Assembly (NCBI GenBank): GCA_002398845.1
Contig: DHBY01000053.1
Location: 1 to 14,967 of the forward strand
Length of the DNA stretch: 14,967 bases
Reading direction: 5' to 3'
Source of the DNA: Firmicutes bacterium UBA4916
GTDB taxonomy: Bacteria; Bacillota; Clostridia; Tissierellales; Tepidimicrobiaceae
Part shown: positions 14,853-14,967 of the stretch, piece after piece
Layout: each line of letters starts with the position of its first letter
How positions within the stretch are numbered: the stretch's first letter is position 1
Notes under the pieces: model-generated
What the model was told of the DNA's origin: nothing
Databases searched by the model: none
What the model saw: the letters and a program-made list of their open reading frames with translations, nothing else
Made by a program: the position numbers and the translations under genes

Positions 14853-14967
14853 ATCAACCTCTCCTTTAACTTTATTCTTGCACGATGATAAGTGACTCTT
14901 GCCCAGCCTTCCGTTTTTCCAAACAACTCGGCAATCTTACGAAATGACAGAGCCCCAAAAAAGCGGA
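14849..14967 (-). CDS. RNA polymerase sigma factor, ECF/sigma-70 family, 3' end only
   Basis: The last 38 residues are present, running off the right edge in frame to a TGA at 14851-14849. LSFRKIAELFGKTEGWARVT followed by YHRARIKLKERL is a typical sigma region 4 helix-turn-helix, which recognises the -35 element. The gene overlaps the downstream anti-sigma start by four bases, the standard sigma/anti-sigma order. The subgroup cannot be told without region 2, and its promoter lies outside the window. Confidence 0.87.
   Translation of the reverse strand, partial: RFFGALSFRKIAELFGKTEGWARVTYHRARIKLKERLI

Overview
The window reads as chromosomal DNA of a low-GC Gram-positive anaerobe, most likely Clostridia/Tissierellia in the broad sense. 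It is A+T-rich, has strong AGGAGG-type ribosome binding sites, uses TTG starts in places, and carries typical Firmicutes families: a DUF3798 lipoprotein transporter, CutC, a YihY/BrkB membrane protein, and an ECF-type sigma / zinc-finger anti-sigma pair. No rRNA, tRNA, CRISPR array, insertion sequence or phage gene was seen. Family assignments come from reading motifs, not from a database search.

Layout. (1) 1-1275: the 3' end of one ABC-transporter operon, with the tail of permease 1 and all of permease 2, closed by a hairpin. (2) 1276-1690: a 415-base gap with inverted repeats, a candidate promoter and a structured leader. (3) 1691-6512: a complete second operon of the same type: DUF3798 substrate-binding lipoprotein, double-domain sugar/nucleoside-type ATPase, permease 1, permease 2. 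Its permease 2 is a clear paralogue of the one at 157-1275, so the locus holds two tandem DUF3798-type importers of unknown substrate. (4) 6519-7162: a shared hairpin and cutC on the minus strand. (5) 7325-9037: a 570-residue protein of unknown function whose middle resembles an integrase core-binding (SAM-like) domain. It is followed by a 45-base near-perfect palindrome. (6) 9172-10023: an HDOD-domain protein preceded by a perfect 26-base palindrome. (7) 10134-12092: an S9-family prolyl-oligopeptidase-like peptidase. (8) 12129-13235, minus: a membrane-anchored protein with propeller-like repeats. (9) 13498-14406: a YihY/BrkB family membrane protein. (10) 14427-14967, minus: an anti-sigma factor and the 3' end of its ECF-type sigma gene, which runs off the window.

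How the genes work together. The operon at 1691-6512 is one transport machine: lipoprotein captures ligand outside, two different permeases form the channel, and one ATPase drives it. The sigma/anti-sigma pair is a regulatory module whose targets are not visible here. The other genes look like independent single-gene units with their own terminators.

Most worth a second look: the duplicated orphan transporter; the lipoprotein-ATPase spacer, where a pyrimidine stretch can pair with the ATPase Shine-Dalgarno or join an alternative hairpin; the two large palindromes flanking 9036-9156; and the unknown 570-residue protein.
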